This document shows positions 1 through 8,277 of a DNA stretch of 64,000 bases, piece after piece. Both the position numbers and the translations under genes were made by a program. This DNA comes from Streptomyces termitum (GTDB lineage: Bacteria > Actinomycetota > Actinomycetes > Streptomycetales > Streptomycetaceae), in NCBI RefSeq assembly GCF_014650175.1, contig NZ_BMUL01000008.1, positions 186,001-250,000 on the forward strand, in the 5' to 3' direction. The notes beneath the pieces were generated by a model that saw nothing but the letters and a program-made list of their open reading frames with translations, was not told where the DNA came from and did no database searches. Numbering within the stretch: the first letter of the stretch is position 1; each line of letters begins with the position of its first letter.

Positions 1-456
1 TCGCTGGTGGTGGCCGGTGTCCTCTTCGGCCTCTACCTGCTGCTCAGCGGCGTGCTGCAACTGGTCGCGGCCTTCGGCACGCACACCACGACGGCACTGC
101 GGGTGATGGCCTTCATCAGCGGCGCCCTGTCGATCCTGCTCGGTCTGTTCTGCTTCCGGGGCACCATGCAGTCGATCCTGCTGCTGGGGCTGTGGATCGG
201 GATCGGCTGGCTCTTCCGGGGCATCACGCAGACCGTGGCCGCGGCCTCCGACCCGGGGATGCCGGCCCGGGGCTGGCAGGTCTTCCTCGGCGTCGTCAGC
301 GCCCTGGCGGGCATCGTGCTGATCGTCTCGCCGCTGGAGTCGGTGGCGGTGCTGACGCTGCTCGTCGGGATCTGGCTGATCGCGGTCGGCGCGGTCGAGA
401 TCATCACCGGCTTCCAGGTCCGCGCGCGGGCCAAGCGCCTCCCGCCGGGGGTCTGA
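1..456 (+). CDS. HdeD-family (DUF308) membrane protein, 5' partial
   Basis: The frame is open from the first base, so the true start lies upstream of the window. The visible 151 residues are almost entirely hydrophobic, with about five membrane segments separated by short turns. A basic tail (ARAKRLPPG) ends the protein. This layout and the Gly-rich paired helices match the HdeD/DUF308 family, named after an E. coli acid-resistance protein and widespread in actinomycetes without a known biochemical activity. A strong hairpin lies about 85 bp after the stop. The family call rests on pattern; the function is unknown. Confidence 0.8.
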   Translation, partial: SLVVAGVLFGLYLLLSGVLQLVAAFGTHTTTALRVMAFISGALSILLGLFCFRGTMQSILLLGLWIGIGWLFRGITQTVAAASDPGMPARGWQVFLGVVSALAGIVLIVSPLESVAVLTLLVGIWLIAVGAVEIITGFQVRARAKRLPPGV

Positions 457-540
457 CCGGCCCGCCGGGCCGACCACCACGGCCGTCCGGGAGGCCGCCT
501 GGAGGACCGCTCCGGCGACCGGCCCGGAGGCCGCCCGCCC

Positions 541-579
541 CGTCCGCCGTCCCCCCGTTCTCCGGGGGGACGGCGGACG
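541..579 (+). terminator. Rho-independent-like hairpin after the HdeD-like gene
   Basis: A perfect 17-bp inverted repeat (arms 541-557 and 563-579) encloses the 5-nt loop TTCTC. It lies between the HdeD-like stop and the next gene. No long T-run follows, which is usual for Streptomyces terminators. Confidence 0.75.
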
Positions 580-657
580 GCTTGATCCGTGCGCTAGATT
601 TTGCCGGTCCATGACCGTCGATCGCTCGCGATCACCACTCTCCGGAGCCGGCCTTCC

Positions 658-1080
658 ATGACCGACATCGTCAACGGCCTCGGCCGTGCCACCGCCTACG
701 GCGCCCTCGGCGTGGTCCTGCTGATCCTCGGCATCGTCCTGGTGGACGTCCTCACCCCCGGCAAGCTCGGCCGGCAGATATGGGAGGACCGCAACCGCAA
801 CGCCTCCGTCCTGCTCAGCTCCGCGCTGCTGGGCATCGGCGGGATCGTCTTCACCTCGATCTGGACCACGTACGACAACTTCGGCAAGGGCCTGCTCTCC
901 ACGGCCGCCTTCGGTCTGCTCGGCCTGGTCCTGATGGCCGTGGCCTTCCTGGTGGTGGACCTGGTGACGCCCGGCAAGCTGGGGGCGACGCTGGTGGACC
1001 CCGAGCCGCACCCGGCGGTGTGGGTGACCGCCTCCTGCAACATCGCGGTCTCCGCGATCGTCTCCGCCTCGATCGCCTGA
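658..1080 (+). CDS. DUF350-like four-helix membrane protein
   Basis: 140 residues with four predicted membrane helices arranged as a repeat. Each half carries the helix end V-D-x-(L/V)-T-P-G-K-L-G (DVLTPGKLG near residue 28, DLVTPGKLG near residue 102). This resembles DUF350/YjfL-type proteins, whose role is unknown. In other bacteria they often sit near envelope-stress genes. The ATG at 658 is preferred over an upstream in-frame codon at 601 because the first helix begins shortly after it and upstream residues look non-coding. It faces the gene at 1151 tail to tail. Confidence 0.75.
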   Translation: MTDIVNGLGRATAYGALGVVLLILGIVLVDVLTPGKLGRQIWEDRNRNASVLLSSALLGIGGIVFTSIWTTYDNFGKGLLSTAAFGLLGLVLMAVAFLVVDLVTPGKLGATLVDPEPHPAVWVTASCNIAVSAIVSASIA

Positions 1081-1083
1081 CCC

Positions 1084-1119
1084 CGCGCTCCTCTCCGCGC
1101 CCCGGTGACCCGGAGCGCG
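1084..1119. terminator. possible bidirectional hairpin between convergent genes
   Basis: CGCGCTCC at 1084-1091 pairs with GGAGCGCG at 1112-1119 across a 20-nt loop, in the 70-bp gap between two convergent genes. The loop is long, so this is tentative. Confidence 0.3.
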
Positions 1120-1150
1120 CGCCGCTCTCGCCGGCCCGGTGCCCGTCCGC

Positions 1151-1648
1151 TCAGGACGGTCCCGGGCCGGCGGCCGTCGGGGCGGGCTCGACCTCCAGGA
1201 AGCGGCGGCCGCGCGGCCCCTTGTAGAGGAGCGCCTCCCAGCCGAGCCGGCCGAGGGCGGCCGCGCACGCGGCCAGCGCCTCCGTCTCCTGTCCGGCGGC
1301 GCCGGAGCCGGGCGGTCCCAGCCACGTGACGACGGCGGTGGCGGGCCGATCCCCCGCCCCCACCCGGTAGCCGGTCGCGGTGCGCGCGCCGGTGGCGTCC
1401 ACCGCCGAGGGGGCGAGGCCGCCCGCCTCCAGGGCCAGGGCCACCGCCCGGACCGGCTGCCGGCGCTCCCAGTCGGCCGGTACGGCTCCGGCGGCGGCGC
1501 CCGGCGGGGCGGTGAGGCGCCGGATCTGGCGCAGCCCGTCGAGCGCGGACCGCACCTCGCGGGAGCGCTGCTCGGGGTCGCCGGTGAGCGGCGGTCCGTC
1601 CCCCGTCGCCGCCTCGAAGGCCCCCTTGCCGTCCGGGCCGGTGCTCAC
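1151..1648 (-). CDS. unrecognised small protein coupled to the WGR gene
   Basis: 165 residues starting at GTG 1648, whose bases overlap the stop of the upstream WGR gene (GTGA), so the two are probably translationally coupled. The N-terminal half is helical with many Arg and Ala. The C-terminal half has a short beta-rich segment ending in a basic stretch (YKGPRGRRF). I recognise no family. No signal peptide or membrane segment is visible, so it is probably cytoplasmic. The coupling suggests it acts with the WGR/beta-propeller protein. Confidence 0.65.
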   Translation of the reverse strand: MSTGPDGKGAFEAATGDGPPLTGDPEQRSREVRSALDGLRQIRRLTAPPGAAAGAVPADWERRQPVRAVALALEAGGLAPSAVDATGARTATGYRVGAGDRPATAVVTWLGPPGSGAAGQETEALAACAAALGRLGWEALLYKGPRGRRFLEVEPAPTAAGPGPS

Positions 1649-3087
1649 AGCAGCCGCCGGATCTCGCCGCGCACCCGGTAGAAGCCTCCGGCGGCCGGGT
1701 GCAGCGCCTCCACGACGTACCGCACGCCGGGTTCCCGGATGGCGCGGGGGAACTGCACGTTCCACGAGGACTCGTAGCCCTCGCTGACGACCCGGACCCG
1801 GCTGCGACCGCCCTCCCGGACGCACTCGACCACGATCGAACCGGCCGGGGCGTCGGCGGCGGAGGCGACCGAGGCCACGGCGGAGACGGTGGTCGCCGGG
1901 GTGTAGGTGGGCAGGGCGGCGGCCAGCTTGACGTCCCGGACGACGGGCACGCTGCCCTGCTGGGCGGCGGTGATCGCCGCCTCGCTCGCGTCCACGCAGA
2001 CCAGCGAGCCGTCGGTGGTCACCAGGTAGAGCCGCTCGTCGCGGTACTGCATGGAGAGCGCGGAGCCGCCGCCGGTGCCCAGCTTCCACAGCCGGGTGCC
2101 GTCCTCGGCGAAGCAGTAGACGGAGGAGGACGAGTCGCCAGCGAAGACGAAGCGGCCGCCGGGCGAGGTGGCGCAGGAGTAGACGACGGCGTCGCAGTCG
2201 TAGACCGCCTCGATCCGGCCGTCGCTCTTGGCGAGCCGCTGCACCTTGCGGCGGCCGGTGCCCGCGTAGACGGCGGTGTCCTCCTGCCAGCCGAAGAGGA
2301 CCGGGCCGTCGGTGGGGGTGTGCCACAGCTCGCCGGTGCCGTCGGGGGCGTGGGCGGCGACGCCGTGGGTGTCGCCGTAGTAGACGGCGCGGCTGTCGGC
2401 CCGGACCATCCAGGCGTGCTCGCCCCGGCCGGAGCGGGACCACTGGTGCTCGTCCTCGTGGTCGATGACGGTGAGCCGGCCGGAGCGGTCGGCCACGTTC
2501 AGCACGCCCTCGTGGATGTCGAGCCAGAAGATGTCCACCTCGCCCGCGATGTCGTAGGCGGCGAAGGGCAGTTTGGAGGAGAGGTCGTAGACCTTGCCGT
2601 CGTCGCAGCCGGCGTAGATCCAGAAGTCGTCGGCGACCAGGCACTTCACGCCGTCGGGGAGGCTGAAGCGGGCCAGCACCTCGCCGCCGTGGGCCAGGGT
2701 GTAGACGTCTCCCGCCTGGTTGCCCACCCAGATGCGGTCCTCGTCGACGTGAATGCCGAAGGCGGCGGAGCCGGTGCGGAAGCGCCAGAGGGCGGGGGCG
2801 ACCGCGCGGACCGTGGAGGGGGCGGAGGTGACCGTGCGGCGGGTGACCGCGCGGGCGGCGCGCTGACCGGCGACGGCCGGCGCGTAGCCCTTGCGGACCT
2901 TCTCGCCGATCTTCTTCGCGGCCGCCGCGCGCGCCTTCTCGGCGGTCGCGAAGGAGGAGCGCTGGACCTGTCCGGTCGCGCCGATCCTGCCGTAGCGGAC
3001 CGACACCTCCAGGCCCTCGACGGTCACTTCGTAGAACTTGTGGGCACCGCCGCCGTCCTGCGACAGCTCCAGATAAGTCGTGGTCAT
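1645..3087 (-). CDS. WGR-domain protein with beta-propeller-like repeats
   Basis: 480 residues. Residues 3-75 form a WGR domain (core YGRIG at 32-36, in place of WGRIG, followed by the AEKA..K...K.KKGY-like end). This domain is known from poly(ADP-ribose) polymerases and bacterial stress proteins, where it touches nucleic acid. Residues 95-385 are repeated beta strands of the PQQ/BamB or WD type (G.V..L, D.G.L.W, with several W and aromatic repeats), likely a propeller. A short C-terminal beta domain follows. The ATG at 3087 sits directly at the WGR domain. No signal peptide is seen, so a cytoplasmic sensor or scaffold is plausible. The ligand is unknown. Confidence 0.8.
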   Translation of the reverse strand: MTTTYLELSQDGGGAHKFYEVTVEGLEVSVRYGRIGATGQVQRSSFATAEKARAAAAKKIGEKVRKGYAPAVAGQRAARAVTRRTVTSAPSTVRAVAPALWRFRTGSAAFGIHVDEDRIWVGNQAGDVYTLAHGGEVLARFSLPDGVKCLVADDFWIYAGCDDGKVYDLSSKLPFAAYDIAGEVDIFWLDIHEGVLNVADRSGRLTVIDHEDEHQWSRSGRGEHAWMVRADSRAVYYGDTHGVAAHAPDGTGELWHTPTDGPVLFGWQEDTAVYAGTGRRKVQRLAKSDGRIEAVYDCDAVVYSCATSPGGRFVFAGDSSSSVYCFAEDGTRLWKLGTGGGSALSMQYRDERLYLVTTDGSLVCVDASEAAITAAQQGSVPVVRDVKLAAALPTYTPATTVSAVASVASAADAPAGSIVVECVREGGRSRVRVVSEGYESSWNVQFPRAIREPGVRYVVEALHPAAGGFYRVRGEIRRLL

Positions 3088-3239
3088 GGAAGGAACCGTA
3101 GGCGCCGCCACTGACAGCCGCCCCGGCGGCCGGGCCCGCCGGGTGCGGCGCGGGCCCTGGACAAGCCCGTCGGCGAACCCTAATCTCCGATACGTTTAAT
3201 CAACTCGTTGACTATCCCCACTCCGTGGGTGGAGGTCCC

Positions 3240-3644
3240 GTGCACCCGTTCCGCGCCGCCGTCGAGAAGCGCGACGGAGCCGCCGTCGAGGCGCTCCTCG
3301 CCGAGGACGTCGTCTTCACCAGCCCCGTCGCCTTCGCCCCCTACGCGGGCCGGGCCCTCACCGCCGCGATCCTGCGCGGCGCGATGCGCGTCTTCGAGGA
3401 CTTCTCCTACGTCCGGGAGATCGCGGACCCGGGCGGGCGCGACCACGCCTTCGTCTTCACCGCCACCGTCGGCGGCAAGCGGATCCAGGGCTGCGACTTC
3501 CTCCACTTCGACGAGGACGGCCTGATCGACGACTTCACCGTCATGGTCCGGCCGCTCTCCGCCGCCCAGGCCCTCGCCGCCGCCATGGGCGCCGAGTTCG
3601 AGCGGATCGCCCGGGAGGCGGCGGACGGCGGCGCGGCTCAGTAG
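3240..3644 (+). CDS. NTF2-like / SnoaL-like small protein
   Basis: 134 residues with the alpha+beta cone-fold pattern: helix (HPFRAAVEKRDG), LLAEDVVFTSP, then curved strands and a C-terminal FLHFDEDGLIDDFTVMVRP strand pair typical of NTF2/SnoaL proteins. The GTG at 3240 follows GGAGG at 3231-3235. Such proteins bind or isomerise small hydrophobic ligands, but the pocket chemistry cannot be read from the sequence. The gene is divergent from the WGR gene and overlaps the S66 peptidase gene by 7 bp tail to tail. Confidence 0.75.
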   Translation: MHPFRAAVEKRDGAAVEALLAEDVVFTSPVAFAPYAGRALTAAILRGAMRVFEDFSYVREIADPGGRDHAFVFTATVGGKRIQGCDFLHFDEDGLIDDFTVMVRPLSAAQALAAAMGAEFERIAREAADGGAAQ

Positions 3645-4681
3645 GTGACGGTGATCCGGCGGGCCGGGCCGTCCACCCGGACGGTCCCCCCGTACGGGAT
3701 CACCACCTGCGGGTCGGTGTGCCCGAGGTCCACATCGAGGACGACCACGGCGCCGGGCGCGTAGGCGTCGAGGGCCCGCAGGACGGCGGTGCGCTGGGCC
3801 TCGCGGTAGGCGGCGCGGGCCGGGGCGTCGTGGGGCGCGTCGAAGGACCAGGCGCGGGCCCGCCCCACCAGGACGGCGCCGAAGCGGCCCAGCAGGCCCC
3901 GCTCCCCCATGGCGCGCAGGACGCGGAAGACCTCGTCGGCGGTGGGCAGCAGCTCGGAGGTCTCCAGGAACAGCACCCCGCCCTCGTACGCCTCCGGGGG
4001 CGCGATCTCCCCGCCGGCCATGAGGAGTTGGGCGAGGACCTCCAGGCAGCCGCCCCAGGAGCGGCCCTCGGCGACCCGGTCGGCCCGGTGCCACCGCCAG
4101 TCGCCGGCCGGCTCCATGACGGGCGCGGAGTCGAAGGTGCGCGGGTCCTCCCAGGGCCGCTCGACGTCGTTGGTCTCGGTCGGGCGCGGGAGTTCGTACG
4201 GTCCCGGGGTGAAGAGGGCGGCCCGCACGGAGGCGTCGGTGACGGGGTGGACGGCGCCGGGCCGCCCGAACTGGGTCATGACGGAGGCCCCGTGGTAGCC
4301 GACCACGCCGAGGTTCCAGAGCCGCATGAGGAGGTTGGTGTTGTCGCTGAAGCCGAAGAAGGGCTTCGGGTGGGCGCGCAGCAGCGCGTCGTCGAGGTGC
4401 GGCAGCAGAGTGATCTGGTCGTCGCCGCCGATGGTGGCCACGACCGCCGCGATCCCGGGGTCGGCGAAGGCGGCGTGCAGGTCGGCGGCCCGCGCCTCGG
4501 GGGACGCGCCGAGCTTCCGCGTCGTCGGGTACTCGACGGGCACGAGCCCGTACTGCTCCGTCAGCCGCCGCAGGCCCAGTTCGTGCGGCAGCGGCAGGAC
4601 TTCGGGCAGCCCGGCGGCGGGCGACAGCACGGCGACGCGGTCGCCGGGCCGGGGCTTGGGCGGGTGGATGAGGTCCGTCAT
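3638..4681 (-). CDS. S66-family LD-carboxypeptidase / MccF-like peptidase
   Basis: 347 residues, the usual length for S66. The three catalytic residues fit the family: Ser112 in GFSDNT, Glu240 in FLETSE and His321 in LGHTDPQ. S66 enzymes either trim the tetrapeptide of recycled peptidoglycan (LdcA) or cleave aminoacyl-nucleotide toxins such as microcin C (MccF). The sequence does not decide between them. No signal peptide is seen, which fits cytosolic recycling or self-immunity. It overlaps its convergent neighbour by 7 bp and is 9 bp downstream of the ROK gene on the same strand, so the two may share a transcript. Confidence 0.85.
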   Translation of the reverse strand: MTDLIHPPKPRPGDRVAVLSPAAGLPEVLPLPHELGLRRLTEQYGLVPVEYPTTRKLGASPEARAADLHAAFADPGIAAVVATIGGDDQITLLPHLDDALLRAHPKPFFGFSDNTNLLMRLWNLGVVGYHGASVMTQFGRPGAVHPVTDASVRAALFTPGPYELPRPTETNDVERPWEDPRTFDSAPVMEPAGDWRWHRADRVAEGRSWGGCLEVLAQLLMAGGEIAPPEAYEGGVLFLETSELLPTADEVFRVLRAMGERGLLGRFGAVLVGRARAWSFDAPHDAPARAAYREAQRTAVLRALDAYAPGAVVVLDVDLGHTDPQVVIPYGGTVRVDGPARRITVTY

Positions 4682-4690
4682 CTCCGCACC

Positions 4691-5953
4691 CTAGCCCGCC
4701 CCGGTCCGCCGCCGCCCGCCGGTTTCCGCGAGCCGGCCCGGGGGCCGGGCCTCGGGGGCGGTGTGCGCGAGCGGGTCGGCGAGGACGTCGTGGAGGACGA
4801 GCCCCGCGGCCCCCCGGGCCGCGTCGGCGGCCGGGGAGGCGGCGCGCAGGCGGGGCGCGCCGGCCGGCCAGAGGCCGGAGACGACGCGGGCGGCCAGCTC
4901 CTCGCCCACGGCCGGGGCCAGCCAGGGCATCAGCCGGGGGTAGACGCCGCCGAGGACGACGGCCTCGGGGTCGAGGAGGTTGACGGCGCCGGAGAGGGCC
5001 CGGCCCAGCATCCGGCCCGCCTCGGCGAGCGCCGCGAGGGCGCGGGGCTCGCCCCGCCCGGCGCGGGCGGCCAGTTCGTCCGTGTCGGGGGCGTCCGCCG
5101 CGCGCAGCAGGGCGTGCCGGCCGGCGTACTGCTCCAGGCAGCCGCGCGAGCCGCAGCGGCATTCGGGTCCCCGGGCGTCGACGACGAGGTGGCCGATCTC
5201 GCCCGCGAAGCCGTGGGCGCCGCGCAGCAGTTCGCCGTGGACGACGACGGCGCCGCCGACGCCGGTCCCGCCGGTGAGGTGGAGGAAGGTGCGGGGGGCG
5301 TCGGGGGCGCCGCAGCGGAGTTCGGCGAGGGCCGCCATGTTGGCCTCGTTGTCGGAGACGGCGGGGAGGCCGTGGGCGGCGGGGCGGAGGGCGGCGAGGG
5401 CGTCGCGGAAGAGGGCGGCGGCGGGGACGTCGCGCCAGCCCAGGTTGGGGGCCTGCCGGACGATGCCGTGCGAGACGAGTCCGGGCAGGGCCAGCGCGGC
5501 GCCGGCCGGGCGCAGGCCGAGGGCCGCGGCCTCGTCGAGGACCCCGGCGGCGATCCCGGCGGCGCGGGCGAGGACGTCGGAGGCACCGGCGGAGCGGTTG
5601 TCGACGGCGGTGGTGCGGCGGACCCGGTCGGTGCCGGCGAGGTCCACCAGGCAGACGGTGACGTGCCCGACGTTGATCTCGACGCCGAGGCCGGCGGGCC
5701 CGGTGCCGGCCGGCTTGAGGACGGTGCCGGGGCGGCCCGCCTGGCCGCTGAAGGTCTTGCCGGACTCGACCAGGAACCCGAGGTCGAGAAGCTGCTCGAC
5801 CAGGGAGGAGACGGCGGGCCGGGTCAGGCCGACGCGGGCGGCGACGGCCGCCCGGGTGGTCTCTCCGGCGTCGTGGACGGTCCTGAGGACGAGGCTCAGG
5901 TTGTGCCGGCGCACGCCCGACTTGTCGGCCTTGGGTTCCGTGGGCTGGTTCAT
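4691..5953 (-). CDS. ROK-family transcriptional repressor (XylR/NagC type)
   Basis: 420 residues. An N-terminal winged helix-turn-helix (residues about 14-65, TRAAVAARVGLTRPAVSSLV) precedes a ROK sugar-kinase-like domain. The ROK zinc motif C-x-C-G-x2-G-C-x-E is intact at 265-274 (CRCGSRGCLE), and the catalytic-site sequence DNEAN is at 201-205. ROK repressors of this shape release DNA on binding a sugar. The xylose genes lie about 3.5 kb away with a XylR-like operator between them, so xylose is a reasonable inducer, but that is inference. It could equally serve another sugar outside the window. Confidence 0.88.
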   Translation of the reverse strand: MNQPTEPKADKSGVRRHNLSLVLRTVHDAGETTRAAVAARVGLTRPAVSSLVEQLLDLGFLVESGKTFSGQAGRPGTVLKPAGTGPAGLGVEINVGHVTVCLVDLAGTDRVRRTTAVDNRSAGASDVLARAAGIAAGVLDEAAALGLRPAGAALALPGLVSHGIVRQAPNLGWRDVPAAALFRDALAALRPAAHGLPAVSDNEANMAALAELRCGAPDAPRTFLHLTGGTGVGGAVVVHGELLRGAHGFAGEIGHLVVDARGPECRCGSRGCLEQYAGRHALLRAADAPDTDELAARAGRGEPRALAALAEAGRMLGRALSGAVNLLDPEAVVLGGVYPRLMPWLAPAVGEELAARVVSGLWPAGAPRLRAASPAADAARGAAGLVLHDVLADPLAHTAPEARPPGRLAETGGRRRTGAG

Positions 5954-6049
5954 GGTGAGCGAGAGCCTAGTCGCCCCTTTCGCTCACCCCCGACGCCGGT
6001 CCGGAAGCCGGACGGGGGCGGGCTCCGGACGGCGGGCGGGCACCCGGGC

Positions 6050-8101
6050 TCAGGCGTCGGCGTGCCGGGCGATCCACTCCCGGGCCGCCGCCCGCTCGGC
6101 CTCCGTCGGGGCGGGGCTCACCTGGTCCGGGTAGCGGACGAGGCAGTGCTCGCGGGCCGTCTCCCGACCGATCGCGCGGGCCTCCGGGGAGAGGTCCGGG
6201 TGCTCGGCCACCTCCAGGGCACGCCGCCACCAGCCCCGGCTGCGGGGGTCGACGGCGTAGTGCCACAGCGGCTGCGCCGGGTCGGCGACGCCGATCAGCA
6301 CCCGGTGCAGGACGTACGGGGAGAGGCCGGGGGTGCCGAGCAGCCGGTCGGCCACCAGCAGCGGGTGCTCCCCGTCCAGGCGGGCCCGGAGCAGGACCCA
6401 GGTCATCAGCTGGCCCACGTCGTGGGCGGGCGAGGTGACGAAGTCCCACAGTGCGGCGGCCTTGGCCTCGTCGGGGGCGCCGAGGTGGGTGAGGAGCCGC
6501 AGCTCGCCCTTCCAGACCGGGCGGGCCCCGTCCCACCAGGAGACCAGCCGGTCCGCGGCCGGATGGCCCAGATCGAGGGCGAGGCAGGTGAGGGTGACGA
6601 GCGGATGGCGCCACTCGGTGTACGTGGTCGGGTACTTCTTGGCGAGGTCCTTCGTCCGGCGCGGCAGCAGCGCCTCGACCTCGGCCGGGCCCGCCAGCCC
6701 GTGGGCGTAGAGCAGTTCGAGACAGAAGCCGAGGCCCTGGAGGCCGGTGGCCGGGTCGGCGACCCGCTCCCGCAGCCAGCGCACGTCGGCGTCGGTGAGC
6801 GTCCGGTAGCGGTCCCACTCGTCGCCCAGCACGCTCTCGGAGGCGGTGAGGTCGGGACCGGCTCCGGACAGCAGGCCGTCCCGCACGGCCTCGTAACGGC
6901 CGATCGCGGCCAGTGCCCCGTCGGGATCGGCGGGGACGGCCGGGGCGGCGGACCCCGTGCCGAGAGCGGCCTCGCGTACGTGTTCCACGCGGTCGCGCGC
7001 GTCCAGGGCGGCGAGGACCCGCAGGGCGCGCGGCAGCCGCTCCTCGGTGGTGAGGCGGACCGCGACGAGGCCCGCGTGGGACCGGCCGGCCAGCGGCCCC
7101 GCGCCCGTCTCGCGGCGCCACGCGCGCGTGAGGGATCCGACCAGCGCGGCGTACAGCCCCCGCAGGGCGGCCTCCGGGGCGTCGTGGGCGGCGAGGTCCG
7201 CCGCGAGGGCGGCGGCGGCCCTCACCGGGTCGGGCTCGCGGAGCTCCCGGTGCAGGGCCAGCCAGGCGGAGGCCGTGCCGGGGCCGCCCGCGAGCGCGAG
7301 GGACCGGGCGGTCTCCAGGGCCCGCTCGGACGGCACGGCGGCCATGACGGAGGCCGCCGGGGCACCGAGGGCCGCGACGGTCTCCCACGCCTCCGGGTGG
7401 TCGTGGCGGAGCAGGGCGCGGAGCAGTTCGCGCCAGCCGGCCCACTGCGCCGACGGCCCGCCGTACTCCTCCCGCCAGGCGTGCAGCAGCCGGTCCGCCT
7501 CGTCGGGGGTGAGCGCGTCCCGCCGCTCCAGCGGGAGCGCGAACCGGGCCGCGGCGGCGAGGTCCGGGAGATCGTCGAGGCGGGCGTGGAGCCAGGCGGC
7601 CTCGGCGTCGGAGAGCGGGCGGCGGCGGACGGCGTCGGCCGTGCGCTCCAGCGGCTCGTCGAGCGCGGCGAGGAACTGGCGCACCCCGGCGGCGTCGGCC
7701 GGGTCGGGCAGGCCGGCCGCGTCCCGCAGGGTGATCCGGTCCAGCCGGAAGGCGCTGCCCGGCCCGTCGTCGACGAGCCGGAAGCCGGCCGGGCCCTCCC
7801 CCAGGCCCGCGGCGACGGCCGCGTGGTCGCCTCCCCAGTGCAGCAGCAGTTCGCCCTGCAGGGCGCCGGAGCGGTCGAAGGCCCGCTCGTGGGACTGCCA
7901 GTGCCAGTAGGCGAAGGAGACCGGTCCCGCGAGGCCCCGCCGGGCGCGGAGCTCGGCGGCGTCCTCGTGCCCGTCGGACTGGGTGTAGCGGCTCCGGGTG
8001 GGCGGCGGGAGGGCGAGGAAGCCGTCGCCGCCCCGCGTGCGCCACCAGGCCGTGAGCACGGCGAGGTCGGAGCGCTTCCGGTCGGTGCGTCGGTCGTCCA
8101 C
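6050..8101 (-). CDS. large helical protein of unknown function
   Basis: 683 residues starting at GTG 8101 (AGGA 5 bp upstream). After a short mixed alpha/beta N-terminus (about 1-110) the rest is predicted helical with many Leu/Ala/Trp, recalling HEAT- or TPR-like solenoids. Aromatic patches WHWQ and SWWDG stand out. No catalytic motif, signal peptide or membrane segment is visible. It stands alone on its strand and is divergent from trpF. I do not recognise the family; a scaffold or interaction role is only a guess. Confidence 0.7.
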   Translation of the reverse strand: MDDRRTDRKRSDLAVLTAWWRTRGGDGFLALPPPTRSRYTQSDGHEDAAELRARRGLAGPVSFAYWHWQSHERAFDRSGALQGELLLHWGGDHAAVAAGLGEGPAGFRLVDDGPGSAFRLDRITLRDAAGLPDPADAAGVRQFLAALDEPLERTADAVRRRPLSDAEAAWLHARLDDLPDLAAAARFALPLERRDALTPDEADRLLHAWREEYGGPSAQWAGWRELLRALLRHDHPEAWETVAALGAPAASVMAAVPSERALETARSLALAGGPGTASAWLALHRELREPDPVRAAAALAADLAAHDAPEAALRGLYAALVGSLTRAWRRETGAGPLAGRSHAGLVAVRLTTEERLPRALRVLAALDARDRVEHVREAALGTGSAAPAVPADPDGALAAIGRYEAVRDGLLSGAGPDLTASESVLGDEWDRYRTLTDADVRWLRERVADPATGLQGLGFCLELLYAHGLAGPAEVEALLPRRTKDLAKKYPTTYTEWRHPLVTLTCLALDLGHPAADRLVSWWDGARPVWKGELRLLTHLGAPDEAKAAALWDFVTSPAHDVGQLMTWVLLRARLDGEHPLLVADRLLGTPGLSPYVLHRVLIGVADPAQPLWHYAVDPRSRGWWRRALEVAEHPDLSPEARAIGRETAREHCLVRYPDQVSPAPTEAERAAAREWIARHADA

Positions 8102-8277
8102 GTCCTGCTCCCTGGATGGTGCGGGGTCCGTTCCGGGCGGTGTCCCCGCCCCGGCGGTCACCCTGCCACACGGCACCGACGGCCCTTCCGGGACCGGGCG
8201 GGCGGGGCCGTTCAGTAGGCTCGGCGGGACAGGGATCGGGACAGACAGCGCAACAAGCGGAACAGAGGAGCGCCGGA

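Noticed and set aside
3719..8218. a 1499-codon open frame on the plus strand
   Set aside because: It runs antisense to the S66, ROK and 683-residue genes; the Gly/Gln/Val-rich composition is that of a shadow frame in GC-rich DNA.
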